Assembly: GCA_914767715.1 (NCBI GenBank)
Contig: OU612065.1
Coordinates: 10,540,001-10,604,000, forward strand
DNA: 64,000 nucleotides
DNA from: Membranipora membranacea
Lineage: Eukaryota > Bryozoa > Gymnolaemata > Cheilostomatida > Membraniporidae
Direction: 5' to 3'
The notes under the pieces: model-generated
Told to the model about the DNA's origin: nothing
Seen by the model: only the letters and a program-made list of their open reading frames with translations
Databases searched by the model: none
Made by a program: the position numbers and the translations under genes
In this document: in pieces, positions 37,576-50,857 of the stretch
How positions within the stretch are numbered: the stretch's first letter is position 1
Layout: every line of letters starts with the position of its first letter

Positions 37576-39160
37576 CTGCAACATACCTCCAAACTCTACT
37601 CACATACAAGATAGTCTGCTACCTAGAACAAGAAATATCGACCGTGGATGACAATACCATGATTTGCCAAGTCAGGGAGTTCGGGAGAAAACTCAAAATC
37701 CGCTTGTCAAATGTGTATATTATTTTGTTAATTTGTGTTAGGCACATTCCATTATGGCTTGTTTACGCTTGGTGCAGGTGTCAAATAGCATGGTTAGGTT
37801 AAAACAAAGTGAAACTGACCTGATATAAAACGTAATGAGCCTTCCTGGCCTGGGTAGACTGGGGCCTACCTCTCTGGTATGTGTGTATGCAAGTACCAGG
37901 CAATACACCATACAATCCAGTTACCTTCAGGGCCACAACCACAATAACTTAAAACATGAGAACTCTCTAGATTGACCAAGTAGTAGCATAATTTATAGAA
38001 ACCAAATTGTAGCAACTATTGAGTTGTCTAGCATATTCATGGCAGACTGGTCTGCCACCATTTCCTCCTATCTGGGTAATGAACAAGTTCAACCCTGACA
38101 CATTGATATGACATGCTTACCAATGATGAAGCTGTGGTTTCACTTAGGAGATAGAGCTTCAAATTACTGCTACTGTCATATGTAAAATCTGTATCTAGAT
38201 GGAAACTTGCCACTCTGCAACAAGTGCTTGCTAGCTGCTGCATAGACTCATAGACTTTATTCTAGATGTTGCTTGATTTAATTTATGTGATATCAAAGTA
38301 TTGTTCAAGATTATCTTGCATTGGAGCACAGGCTACATGTATGACATACATGTGCTCAGTGCATGATATTGGATTTAATATGATTTTATATATAGCTTAT
38401 GCACCATTCAAATTGGTAGGACAACTGCTTACCAAAAACTAAGATGCAAAATAAGTTTTGAAACCTGATCAGCATCTGGTGCTGGTGGGGAAGGTGAAAG
38501 GGAAGACGAATGAGCCACCTTTGTTTACACAATCTCACATCACCATCAGATATTGCCGGTTGTCAACGCATGTATCCCAAGTCAATCGATGTTGGCTGAA
38601 TTGGGATAATAATAGAAGATAAAGAAAAATTTTAACCTTCGACTCAGTGAGCCTGTCAAAAAGACTTCCCAAGTGTTGGCTGGAATATAATAAAAGTTAC
38701 CGAGAAGCACATAATGGGATCAGACAGCAGCGAACTGAGCTAATCCAAATAGAGGCTATGAGAGACAGATTTTTAGGAGAAAGCAGAGTGTAAAGTGTTC
38801 AGATCAAACTTTTGATTATTTCTTATTGAAAAGTTAGAGGAACCAGCACCAATGTATCTAAACTGGGAATCAGTAGATAAATTTGTCAATTTGCAAGTTA
38901 CTGGGGTTATGGGATGGCAGAAAATGTAGTAAAGATATCTATCAAGCTGTTTTAGATTTCACAGTCCGACTGTTTGCCCTTTTTTACAACATGATATACG
39001 TTTCAATAACGATAAAATAGGATATGACTAGCGTATTCTTGATTTGATATGTAACTTCTGGCTACGGCTACTACTCAGATGGAACTCCAAGCGTCCCGGT
39101 TCTCTCCATGGAACAGAAGGCCGATACAGGGAGCTTACTAATTTGGCACATAATCAGCCT
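37576..39160. other. MLX 5' region and MLX-GLOD4 spacer
   Basis: It should contain the missing first coding exon(s) and promoter of MLX on the minus strand and the 3' UTR of GLOD4. I could not place the MLX start codon with confidence. No repeat was recognised. Confidence 0.4.
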
Positions 39161-39164
39161 TATT

Positions 39165-42100
39165 TTAGGCTTCTTGTTTTGTTTTTCCCTTTTTAAGATA
39201 CCACTCATCACTCTTGTCTTCAGCCATTGCCTGAAAAATAACAGTCATGTGAATTATAACGTCACAGGAGAATTCATGTGTTATCCTGCTTTATTTTGCC
39301 ATACCATGCATTTTTGCAACCACCTAGTCCATTAATATAAGGGTAAAGGATATTATTATTGCAATTACAATAAGTAAAGCGGTTTTTACCTTTGCAAGCA
39401 GATCATTAGCTTTAGGATCAACTTGGGATAACTCCCTAAACGCTCCATCACCAACAAAACATATCTCGTGTCCATCCTGTATCACAGATGAGAAAAATAC
39501 ATAAAAATGAATATCATTTCATTATGAAATATAGGCTTACTTATAATCACTTTAGGCAGTCGTTGTATTTTTTAAATTGATCATACAACACAATATGCTA
39601 CATTCAGTGAAATATAATTAGCATAAAAAAATGAAATCGATAATGTACATACTAAAATACAAACACTTACCGGATCAGCCAGTATAACTACTTCGACTGT
39701 AGATTTACCAGGTGTGTCCAAACTAACCAGGGGTGTCAGTATCGTCTGGTTATTCTCTTTCATCTGCTTTTCTAGAGCTGGTAACTGCAGAAGTATGCGA
39801 TAAGAATTGTGAGATAATTCTGATGTCAGGTGTACCAAACAAGCGCAAAATACTGTTAACTCATAAATGGCATGTGTTGGTAATTCATGAAGCTTGTCTG
39901 AGGACCATAGGTATGAAGAAGGGAGTATTTTTTTTATCTTTCCGGAGGGCAAAATGTAAAGCAACAAAAAACCAAGATATTTATGACTTTTGAATCGTGC
40001 TGCTAAGAGATGCGCAGTACTGGCTCTTAAACATATTAATCAGATTCAACATAGAGTATCTCACCAACCTCACTACGATCTAGAGAGAAGGCTATTCTAC
40101 CAAATGCCTTCGCATGGTCCACAGGTCCTTCTACTTTGATGAGCTCCAGTTTAGCCTGAATAGAACAAAGGTTATCATCACGTACAAAGCTTTATGTAAC
40201 AGCTGTCCTCTGTCCTTTTATCACTCATCCAATTTTTTATATGCTCCAAATTTGAAAAAGTTGTCATCAATACTCTGTTCACAGCCTTCTAATATTGTTC
40301 TTCAGGTCTACAGTTCTCATCATTCAGGCCACAATATTTTTAGGTTAACTTCTATGTACAAAATTGTAATTAAAAGTACTCTCTGTATCATTGTCCGTTA
40401 TTTTTATGACATCAGGTAAAAAAACATTTATATTCAGGAGAAACTTTTGATAACTATACCTGTTCATCTGAATATCCAACAACAAGTTTATCATCAGATT
40501 TCTCGTAACACTTCATTCCCAGCAAACCCACCCAGTAATCTGTACACATATACATGATAAAAGGGAGTGAATTACAAACTTCCTCACTGCGTGTGCTCTA
40601 TACCTCTCTGGGTTTGAACATGGCTGAGCTTAACTTATTATTATTCAGTGAAGGAGAAGACAGAATGTTGGTTATCCATATGTTATAGAGTGATAATCAT
40701 AGACTTAATTAAGACTTATCATTAAGTCTATGGTGATAATGCATTGGGTGATCCGATAGTCATCAGAAATTTCTAGAAAGTGATATTTCATAACCTTGAA
40801 TAGGCTTCAATTGGTTTGCTCAAGTTATGTCTCCTTTCAGACTACCAAACAAAGATGAGTCTGATGGCGCTCACATGTCTAACCAATGATCAGCCTGTCA
40901 TTTCACAAACTACAGATTGTATATTTTCTATATGTACCATGTGACTTGGTGATGTCTGATGATGCAAGTGTCACCTTCACCACTGGATCACCTGTAGAAT
41001 ATGAGAACAGATATACTACAGTGGGTTTCATGATTATGGTTGAAGTGGCCAGGTATAACAGGCAAGCTTGACAATTTAATTATTTGGAGTTACATTTCAT
41101 GTGAGTGTTGTACCTCATTGGATCACAATGGAACGGTCATGGAAAAGACAGGCAGCAGCAACAGCAACTTATTTTCAAAACAAACAGATTGATAGACCAC
41201 GACATTTGTTCTCATGATTGGGCTTATAGCCCTCTATGATATCAAGACTGGGTATTTGATTTTGTTATCATTGAGGAATTGATCAAAAAGAAATGTTTCC
41301 CTACGTAATGGCAACGAATAACAACCTATAGCTATACTATAGCTATGTTGACTTACAGCCAGTCCAGGTCATGTATATAGTCATGCTTGAACTGGAGACT
41401 TTTCTGTTGGTCGAACACAAGTATGTTTCTATCACAAAAAGACCAAAAGGTCTTCACTATTCATCTCGTTGTCATAGTATAGGTTGGTATTTGTAATGGG
41501 GATACACGTTGAATATGCCTCAATTGTGGCAGATAAGGCGGTCTTCATTCACAGACCTGATTTCTCCTCGTCTATGATATGGAATTTATAGCCTCCTGGG
41601 GTTTTGATTGTTGTGTACTTTTCTGATTTCACACAGCCTTCCATGTCTGCGACCTTCTTCGCAACAGATGGTGATTTAATTGTTATACCCTATTAAAATA
41701 ATGAATATCATTATATCTGACAGGCTCTTTTTTATGGAGTTGAAAAATAATGAGATAATCTAAATTCGATTTCAAAGCTTGATCACAATATCAGGAAATA
41801 TCCAAAATCCCCAATCTAACCACATAGAAAACATTGGTAACATTTGGTTAAAGATCAGAATCTCGCATTACATTACCTGGAAATCATTTCCCATGGCATA
41901 ACTCCCTAGACCATAATTATATGTGAGCTCCACAACGAAGTGATTGTCTTCTGCACCATATCCGATCATAGACTTACTCCATCGCCCATCGTAAGGTCTA
42001 AATACAGTTTAGACAACACAACTTCAAACTCTAGCTTGTCCACCCTTGTACAATTACAAGGATGCGCTAAATATATGTGTAGTATCATCAGTATCTTATC

Positions 42101-42822
42101 ATTATAAGCATATACAGTGAGCAAGAAATATTTTTGTCTTTAGAATCATACTGCCCAATGGAACTCAGGCAGTACATCCAGCATGAATTAAAATTATAAT
42201 AATAAAATAATAAAAGGTGATCTTGACTTTCTTACCCATTACATGCAGCCTTACAGCCTTCTTCAAACTCCTCATGGCGTAGGACCTTTAAGATAGTATA
42301 ACAAACTATTACCAAGAGTAAAACACTCAATACATGTGTTATAAAAGGAAATAAGTGTTTTAAAATTCTTACCAAGAGATTCCAAATTTATTAGACTGCC
42401 TGGGACTACACAAATACTAATCCACCCAGACAGACATATCCAGTTAAAAATTTTAACCAGCACTCAGCATTGTCGATGATTTGATTCTAAAACTTTGTGT
42501 TTATGTGAGCATTGGTAATGATGGTTATACTGATATTCAACAAAATATTGTAAGAAATTACAACAATATCAAACTATTTCGAAAGTTCTGTTGCCGCATG
42601 TGTAGTCATATCTTTGACTAAAGAACACAAAGTGGGCCTCCAACAGTTACGATTTATTGGATCGGAAAAAAGAAGGTAGGGAGCGATGACTGATTTATCG
42701 CAGAGGGTAAATGTTTACAGTATCAATTAATTTACCTGCATTCCTAATGTATTCATAAAGAAATCCATTGTTTTCGTCCGGTCTCCAATCTTGAAGACAA
42801 AATGAAGTGCTCGCCTTGACAT
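39165..42822 (-). CDS. GLOD4: GLOD4, glyoxalase-domain-containing protein 4
   Basis: GLOD4 is a two-VOC-domain protein of the glyoxalase I superfamily, with uncertain catalytic activity. Ten exons: 42822-42736, 42285-42236, 41997-41877, 41689-41557, 40991-40938, 40539-40460, 40155-40069, 39784-39671, 39476-39390, 39230-39165. They sum to 879 nt, 292 aa, close to the human length of about 298. First half: [78 protein letters not shown]. Second half: [77 protein letters not shown], and ends [16 protein letters not shown]. Two donors (gtctgt at 41556, gttggt at 40068) are weak, but the frame requires them. Orthology is clear. Confidence 0.93.
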
Positions 42823-42849
42823 CTTTCTTAATTTCCTCAGGCTCCTATA

Positions 42850-43879
42850 TTACAAAATAGATTCAAGATGTGGGGTGGGATGTGTGGGATATCTATCAAA
42901 ACTTACCAACATTCATGGGTTAGGCTAAAATGTGTCAAAACCTTCCAACTATGTTCGATGCGCAGCTATATCTTGGTAATCTAGGATGATTGTTACAAAC
43001 TTGAGAGCTAGGATGTTACTTTAGAGAGTCCTAAGGTCAGGTAAACCACCGGATGCCACACGAACAACCGCTGGTTGCCAAATAAGCATCCGGATATACT
43101 TTTAGCATAGAGGTGAAATGGATGACCTGTTAGCACTCCCGGATGGGTATTTGTCATAGGCCGATAGCCCTTTCACAGAGATGTGTGGCGGATGGCCATT
43201 TACGGGACACATTCTTAACACAACAAGGTTCACCTATGCTTGGTATTGGACATCCAGACATTTGCACAGAAGCTACGTCATAGAAGGAAGACGAGAGGGC
43301 CGCAAAACTGAGGGTCAATCAATGACAAGCTGCTGCAATCACTATCCTATCATTCTAGACAGAGATGATCAAGACCTCTCAGGCGTAGTCTTTTTCGCCT
43401 ATTGCATGATCCAAATAGAACTTTTTGGGAATGAGTTTGACTCATGGAAAAACCAAAGTAAAGTGATGGTGATTATCCTAAGAGTCAAGACACCACAATC
43501 TATAACTACCACAGTGGCCTACTTTTGTCATTAGGGGCAGCTGTGGTAGAGTTGCAGGTTTGACTCTCAAAACCTCCCTCATTGTAGTTGCAACATGGCC
43601 CTCGTGTGACATTGTTTGACTAGCCAGTCAAACAATGCCAGCTATATATTGTCAAGGTCAATCACTGTAGTAACAGGGGAACCGGGAAGCCTAGTACCCC
43701 CAAGGACCAAGGCTATGACCTGGGTGCCTGTTACTCCTGGTCCAGGCCCACAGTTTTACTTACTTACCTGCTACTTGTCGAGTAATCGCCAATTTCTTTC
43801 CAAAAGGTAGAGGCAATGTGGCTTTTCATCAGTCCTTATCCGGTTCCGGTCATTAACAGGGTCATCCGCCGGTGTACCA
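42850..43879. other. Upstream flank of GLOD4
   Basis: No exon seen. Around 43049-43195 two arms sharing GATGCCACAC and CAAATA-CATCCGG-like blocks face each other, which suggests a degraded foldback repeat of about 150 bases; support is weak. Confidence 0.35.
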
Positions 43880-44670
43880 AGTCCTATCTCAGCCAGCCGC
43901 ACATGGTACCTCCAGAACTCTGAATCCAGTTGGGAGATTGTTCCACAGCTTAGACATGTTGAGCATGAAGTTGTTCTGATGGAACTTGGTGTTGCAGTGA
44001 GGTATGATATAAAATACTGCTGCTGCTGGTGACGCCTGGAGAAGCTGATCGTTGGGCAATAGGGATTGATGTAGTTATTGATGTTGGTTGCAACCTCATC
44101 AAAGTGCATTGCTCGGAAGAGTCCAAGCCTGCGATGTACTCGTCGTGTTTCCATCTGAGAGTTGGGTTGTGCTGGTATTGTGATCAGTGCGTTTTATGTT
44201 GTGCACCAATCTGGCAGCTCTTCTCTGAACAGCTTCTAGAGAAGTCTTCTGCCTAGTTGTCAGGTTGGAATCCCAGAAAGTGTTAGCCAGGGGGGTCTTT
44301 CAATTAGGAAGAGCGATCCTTTACTAAAGCAAGTCATCACTATCACATCGCTCAAAATTATCACTCACTTGGTCTTTCAATTAGACAAAATCGCTCCCAG
44401 ATCGCTCACTCAGAATGTATATAGTTCAATCAAGTGACTGAGCGATCTGAAAGCGAGAACCCTAGCAGCAATGAACTAAACCTTGCTAGCAAGTATCACT
44501 CACTCACTGAGTGAGCAATCAGATTGCGATTTTTGCTGTTTCTAATTGAAAGACCCCCCTGTCTCGACAGGCCTCAGGAGATTCTTGTAGGCTCTCTCCC
44601 TCAGTAGTGAAAAGTTATTGTGAGGAGTAACTGTGACTGTGTCACCTTGGATATCTCTAACTTGCACACT
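43880..44670 (-). pseudogene. LINE reverse-transcriptase C-terminal relic, split by a MITE
   Basis: On the minus strand the first part (about 44650-44562) reads TPHNNFSLLRERAYKNLLRPV. After the MITE the second part reads ANTFWDSNLTT, KTSLEAVQRRAARLVHNIKR, RRLGLFRAMHFDEVATNINN and, after frameshifts, FMLNMSKLWNNLP. This is the typical Y-x-x-L-x-R-P-x…W-D-P/S…L-E-x-V-Q-R-R-A-A-R…L-W-N-x-L-P series of jockey/CR1/L2-type elements. The frame is broken several times, so it is a pseudogene. Confidence 0.75.
44288..44561. mobile_element. 274-bp MITE with perfect 20-bp terminal inverted repeats
   Basis: Both ends are CAGGGGGGTCTTTCAATTAG (44288-44307, and its reverse complement at 44542-44561). An internal direct copy of the end motif (ggtctttcaattag, 44372-44385) and repeated gatcgctcactc blocks are present. 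There is no coding capacity. It splits a LINE reading frame between the codons for RPV and ANT. A clear target duplication was not found. Confidence 0.8.
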
Positions 44671-46300
44671 CTTTTATCAACTGACACACTGCCAGACAAA
44701 TCTCAATCTCCAAACTGCAAGTCATGCAACATGAAACATTAGGCCCTTGTCAACTGAATTTGTTGTTGTTTTATAGGTGAATTGGCTTGTGACTTGCAGT
44801 TTGTCATGTTAAGACAAAAGTATAAGCTCTGACTTGCACACTGCAGCAGCCTAGTGTAAGAAGATTTCTACAGTGTGCCTCAATGCAGGATGAATAGCTG
44901 GATTAATAGAGATGCCTGGATATCTTAGCTCTTAAATTAAATTATTTGCACAGGTCAGGATTAGCCTGGGCAGGCTAAGTCAGGATTGTGAAACTCAATG
45001 GTTTCATACACTTTTACCTGTTTTGTTGCCTGGGATAGATTTTGTAACGAAATTTATCACATGTAAATAACGTGACTAAATGCGCCAATCAGCTCCCACT
45101 GATGGTTTTCTCACCTACTGTTTAGGGATTTGTGGAGTTTTCGAACACAGCAGCTCTAAGCTCACTGCATTATCACAATGAGAATACTCTCTGAGTTTTG
45201 ATCAAATAAATCTATAAACTTATTCGGATAGTTGTGAGATAAGCATAGGTATGTCCATCCCTCAGTAAAATTGGTCATCACATAGATTAGATTGATTTGT
45301 TTGGATTAATATGCAGGCAGCATGTTATATTACAATATACAATAATTATTGTTGTTTCCTCTTTGTACAGGGACAGACAACTGGTTAATATCTTGTTATT
45401 CATCTTTTAATATGTATTTAATTTTTTTCTCGTCAAAGCACACAGAGCAATAGTATTAATCTGCTCAGTTTCACAGCCCTTGATGGTTTTCTGATAAATA
45501 TTAGATTTATCTGGACTAATCATTAACTGCTCACCATCATTGAAGCACTGACAGTGAGGTGACAGTGGTCTGCTAGGATCTAGTACAAGGTAAGGTGAGG
45601 TAACACGAGTACCTGAACTATATTAATTTTACGTTACTAGCTCATCCAAAAAGCCGAGTTTAATGGAAATGCTCCGTTTAATGATTCTAAGCTTATCTAG
45701 ACCCTAAACCTAGTTAATGCGTTTGTGTTACAGATATAGGTAGCAATTATAGTGGGCTCTAGCATTAATTGTACCTTTGATTATTTTCATATGCATTGTA
45801 TTTTTTTTGCTCTATTCCAGAAACAGGAAGAAATCTTTTTTTTTATTAGGCAATTTAAATCATAGTTGGGTAAATGCTTTAAATTCACACTTCACACGAA
45901 CACACATCCGTTTTGCAAGTGCAGTAAATGCAAAATGAGATATTTTTTGTATCTTTTTTCTATTTTTTACAGCACAGATTCATAAACAATTTTACATCTT
46001 GTGGCCATCTTGTTGAAATACCAATACCTTTGTCTTGTCTTATGTGGGGGGAGGGAAGTGGTATGAGATCGTACTCTCCAGATAATATGTGATTGACACC
46101 CCCAGTGCTCAGAAAAGACCCTTGGACCAGTTTTGATTATTACTGATAGAACACATCCTTGATGTTAAAAGGATGAGTAAGTTCCATCAGTAGGTTTTGT
46201 GATTGTGAGAGTCGCCCGAGTTTGTGATGTGTGTGATTTGTGGGAGTTGTTGGTTGAAGTTGATTTTTGTGGTACGTGGATAGAGAGAAGCCAGGATAAA
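44671..46300. other. Spacer without recognised genes
   Basis: AT-rich DNA in which I saw no exon, RNA gene or clear repeat. Confidence 0.35.
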
Positions 46301-46309
46301 TCCCTCGAG

Positions 46310-46385
46310 ACAAGAGCGGGGGTTGAACCCGGGACCTCTCGCTTGATAGCAAAGGATCATTTGCGCTATCAAACCAATACCTTTA
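46310..46385 (-). repeat. tRNA-like SINE fragment
   Basis: On the minus strand an A-box-like ttggtttgatagcgc (46376-46362) is followed about 35 bases later by a B-box-like cgggttcaaccccc (46331-46318). A paired T arm (CGGG/CCCG) and an anticodon-like arm lie between. The B box departs from consensus and the acceptor does not close. It is best read as a tRNA-derived repeat head. Confidence 0.5.
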
Positions 46386-46633
46386 TTTAGCTGCAGAAAT
46401 GAATAAATATTAATAAGTTTGATTTTCAGCCTTGATAGTTTGGTCATGAATTGATGGCGTTACATATTACTTAGAGGAGGTACATGATACGATTGTATTG
46501 CGCTCTGTGTAAAGACACACAAATAGTTTTCTCTATTTTAAAAGTCACTGATGTGCTGAAAACCATGCGGGTACAGTGCTGTGGATAAGAGTCAGAAGTT
46601 AGGCTGGCAGGTCCAGCAAAATATAAAATCATT

Positions 46634-48251
46634 ATGGCAGACGAATCTAAAACTTTAACAAAGTACCCATATCTCAAAAACCTTTTAGGGATTAAATTGG
46701 ATGAAGACAGTTTGAAAGCTATTCCTTATGCCCAGGTAGGTGACTGCTCAAAACCCTAAGCTTTTTTTTCACCAAGCTTCACTCAGTCTTTCTTCACTCT
46801 GGCAAAATTCTGTAATTTCAGAGATCAGTCTATTTATAAAGAATATAATAAGTTAATTATGGTTTTATTTATGACACAGGCAGAGGTCTATACCCATGCG
46901 ACATTCAAAGCCTGCCAGATATCCTCTGTGGCTGGGGTTGTTGCAGGTACACTTTACAAAACCTTTACCTACCGAAACTTCAGAGCCCACACCATATGGC
47001 TGGGATGTTTGACAGGGGCGCGCTATGGCATGCTATTAGGTGTGCCTGTTGGGATAGGAGCCACTTTGTACCGTATGAGGAATGTCGAGCAACAGGTCAG
47101 ATATCTTTCAAGTGTTTTGATCATAGATGATTAAATATCACCAAACAGCAGCTTTGCTTAATATTCCTGCTCTTATTCTTAAAAATTGTTTTCAAATATA
47201 GAGTGAACTATTGTTTCTTTGGTAATCACTCTCCAGCCCGTACTCCACTCTTTGTTATCTTAGGTAGGAGTAGGAGGTAGCTCAGTTGGTTAGAGCGCCC
47301 ACACTTAAATGCAAGCTCTGTTAGAGCCCCATGTGTGCTCAGACCTGACCTGCATAGCTGCTCACTGAAAGCAACTTGGAAATTAAAACCAAAATTTTAC
47401 TATTAGTTATTTTGGTACATAAAGAGACATCGATATGAATTATAATTGGTCTTCATCCGGTACGATCCTTATGTAGAAGCCTTGGATCAATGAACTCCCT
47501 CAATTCATTGCTTGGATCATAACGCTGAATGAAAACTTTTTACACAAATCCCCCAACCTTTACATCAGGGACATTTTCAGTACAAATCAATAACCAATTG
47601 TGGTATACACTCTCTGTAAAAAGTAGGACAACTCCTTACTAATTTATAAAAAAGCCAGACTTTGACCCTTCGACTTTTTGAATGTTTGATATCGCTGCAA
47701 TCCTAGCAGCTGCATGCCAATCAATAAACACACAGCTAGTTTTCAAATAATCTTATATGAGTGTGCTGGTATGTGAGTGTGCGTACCGATCATAGGTGAT
47801 AACTTGACCATTCCTTTTGCGGCCCCTTTTGCGATTTGGTCAACTTTGTACACAGAACCTTGACAGGATGTCTGCAATATCTTTTGATTATCAGTTTATT
47901 TTAGCCACTTCTTTTACTGTATTTATCTGTACGAAACCTGCCATGAAGCACAATAGCCCTCTTACAATCATCTGCACCAATGTGCCTAATAAATATTCTC
48001 TATTTCAGAATGATGGCGATTTCGATTTGGCTAAAGCCTATTATGATCGAGCATACAAACTGAGAAAAAACGAAGGACAGCTGATTACGGACAGACTGGC
48101 TCTTGCTGGCTCGGTTGTGGGTCTAGCATCTGTGAGCCACAAATCATATTTATTAGCTAATGCAGCCTCAGCTGGGTTTGCTGCTGGCTCTCTGCTGGCA
48201 GCCTGCCGCAGTCTGGTTGTGAACGGTTCATCACAAGAAAAGCAAGACTGA
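46634..48251 (+). CDS. Small four-hairpin-like membrane protein, function unknown
   Basis: Exons 46634-46735, 46880-47095 and 48009-48251 give 561 nt, 186 aa. A charged N-terminus (MADESKTLTKYPYLKNLLG) is followed by a glycine-rich pair of hydrophobic stretches (SSVAGVVAGTLYKTF; GARYGMLLGVPVGIGATLY), a charged hydrophilic loop (DFDLAKAYYDRAYKLRKNEG) and a second Gly/Ala-rich pair (LALAGSVVGLAS; ANAASAGFAAGSLLAACRS). The Gly-x3-Gly spacing recalls Tim17/22/23-type mitochondrial inner-membrane proteins, but I cannot assign a family. The donor after 47095 (gtcaga) is weak, though the frame closes in phase 0 on both sides. A poly(A) signal AATAAA lies at 48531-48536. Confidence 0.75.
47269..47350 (+). 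repeat. tRNA-like SINE head in an intron
   Basis: ggaggTAGCTCAGTTGGTTAGAGCGCCC carries a good tRNA D-arm/A-box. The B box is degenerate (tctgttagagcccc). It lies in the second intron of the small membrane-protein gene. Confidence 0.5.
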
Positions 48252-48259
48252 ACTAAATA

Positions 48260-50075
48260 ACTCCTTACACCAGGAGATTTGCTGTCCAATGATGAGAAAA
48301 TAACAGCCATAGGATGGATAAAAAATACTCTGCCCAAACAAACATAAGCAAAAATAGGCGCTTGGCGCCTTTTAAACATGCAGTGGGTATCAAACCATAC
48401 CTGTAATTTGTTGATGAATAATTAATTTCAGTAATCATTTGGCTTGTTGTAACATAAATAACTATAAGGTTAAATGTCCCACAATGCTTGTGCGGGTGAT
48501 CAGAGGGTTCAGCTCCCATGACGTCAGATAAATAAACTCCAAACTAAATAATCCGATTTCTGATGTAAGTGAACTCCAGGTAAAGCAATGAGAGGGACTT
48601 CATTGGCTGAAGTAACCTATAGGATGAGGCAGGTGATCAGCTGTATTATGTACCTATCAGGTCTATATTTGGTCATATTGATTAGTCTGTGGTTTGTCTC
48701 CTCGTTGCTGTGAGAGGATGATTGATTTCTAATTTACTTGGTCCTTGATTTCACAGCTATTTTGATCGAGGTTTTCCCCGACCAATTCTCTGCACAGAGC
48801 TACTGGTGTGAAGGGAGTCTGGACTTGATAGATGAAAGTAGTCATATAGCCGTGACGGACGGCTTGTGTATGTGTGTCTGTATGTATGTATGTGTGTCAC
48901 ACAGCAAGCATTCACACGCTCACTCAAGCTGGTTGGTCGTTGACATTTATGACCACAGCCAGTTTTAAGTATGTACCAGCTGTTAGTGCAATTGTAAAAA
49001 GTTTATAAAAGGTGTGACAATTGGTGGGGTTTCGTTGCTTTTATTTTTAGCTCAGGCTATCTTAAATTTGTCAATGTCATTAACAAAAATCAGCGGTATA
49101 CATCAAAAATAATTATGTGATTTAAAAGTCAAGAGATGTTAAATGCCTATTGGTAGCTCACGAAATGAAATAATTGAACTCAATTATATGAATGGTAGAT
49201 ATAAATTGCGATGGAAATATAAACCATTTAGTCTAGAGTCAAATCAATATCATTCCGAAGCAGCTTAACATGCATATGGTTGTCATATTAGCTATAAACA
49301 TACCTGAATTTACATGATCGTGTCTTGATGTTGTATGTGTGTAGGATGATTATTATGATGTCACAAGCTGACTCAATATAAATACATAAAGGTGATATTT
49401 TACTATCTGTTTATACATCTACACAGACAGTAGCTATTCAATATCAGGTAAGACCGCAAGGCTCCTATTTTTATGTGCAATCTAACTAAGACAGGGAAAT
49501 CATTTAGTAGTGAGTAAATTTTTAGTATTATGTAAGAGGTCACTGATCTCACCATCAGAGGTAGGTCTCAGATAAGTTTACCTAGTTTATTAGTATTGGT
49601 TATGATATGGCAAATTATTATCCTGTAAAGCATTATTCGAACAAAAGGAAATTCCCCAGCAAAGAGTGACTTTGAAACAGAGACACACCATATCACATTT
49701 AACGCTGAGGCATTGAAGGGTCTCATAGTCTGTCACGAGTAATTCCTGTGTTTATGACTCTTGTAAAGCCCTCCTAGTCTCTCAAGTTTTGAATCAGTAA
49801 TTTCATTGGATAACGACTAGCAGATCAGACTATCGTACTGTTGTTTTGTAGGTAATACACATTCTGATGCCAAAAATCTGCCCAGGCGCAGCCTGAGCGG
49901 AACCCAGCAACCGTTTCTGTTATTGTGTAATGGTCACACCAAGGGTTATGATAGGTTATACTCTAAATTATTTGCTGTGGAAATATTTCAGTTGTGTATT
50001 AGGTGGAAATATTGGGTGTGACTGGATTGAGAAATGTTACAATGCTCATGTTAATGCTCTTCTTTTACTGTTCAG
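48260..50075. other. 3' flank of the membrane-protein gene and 5' region of the F-BAR gene
   Basis: Apart from the poly(A) signal at 48531 I see no supported exon. The upstream coding start of the F-BAR gene may lie here, but no exon could be placed. Confidence 0.35.
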
Positions 50076-50638
50076 CACTTTGGTATCCAATTATATTCCT
50101 GTTGATTACATCCCTGGCTGTGAAATTGATGTTCCCACCATAAGAGTGTCAGGTTAGAGTGCCTGTCATCCCTCACCCATTAGCTAAACGTGGAAAGAGA
50201 ATCGTTGGCATAATATTAAATAATATTATAATATAGTTCTTTCTTAACACACTTGTGAAGACAACAGGATAGGCATACAGTCACTGCTTGGATGTTTAGT
50301 GTTTCACATTATATGAGATATGTTGCTGATTATTACTCACAGGAATATCTCATCATCACAAACACATTAGAATAGGTGTAAGTGTAAAAAGAGGATAATC
50401 CAGCACTTAACACGTTCTCAATGTGCATACATTACATTATCAAGTGAAAGCAACGAGGTAATGGTTTAGCGCAGAGAGATGTTTTAATTAATTCTACCAT
50501 GTTGTTTGTGACAGAAATATCAATATCATTACTCAAAGTATGCAGAATAACATGTATTTGGTTTCTGTGTGACATCTCGTGTTAGGTACTCACTACATAG
50601 AGCGCTCAGACGGAGACAACAGATTTTACGTGTTCCAG
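50076..50638 (+). CDS. Two candidate upstream exons of the F-BAR gene
   Basis: Exons 50076-50152 (acceptor tgttcag) and 50586-50638 (acceptor gtgttag, donor gtatac) join in phase 1. They read NYIPVDYIPGCEIDVPTIRVSG, then THYIERSDGDNRFYVFQ, ending in phase 0 as the next F-BAR exon needs. The strand pattern (DVPTIRVSG…RFYVFQ) is reminiscent of the first strands of a PX lipid-binding domain, but the rest of a PX domain does not follow. They may belong to this gene or be chance. Confidence 0.35.
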
Positions 50639-50857
50639 GTATACGAACTATATATTGGTCAACAATAGCATGTTTCATTTAGAATACCCTTGAGAGATCA
50701 GCCTGTAAAAAGAAAAAAATAATTGAGAGATTACATGAAAAATTGATTGTCTTTATTTTATTCAACTGCATCATCTTATAGTTAGCTGGCGCTGCCGTGT
50801 TCTGCTCCAACTGATGCTTGAAAGTGATTTTCTTGATTGCGGTGACCGAATGCACAG

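Noticed and set aside
43616-43810. Possible tRNA-like or coding signal near the LINE relic
   Set aside because: No paired A and B boxes and no splice context; probably LINE 3' flank.
48738-48968. Frame after an acceptor-like ttcacag (ILIEVFPDQFSAQSYWCEGS) as an upstream F-BAR exon
   Set aside because: No usable donor follows in phase and the downstream part is simple (gtatgt repeats).
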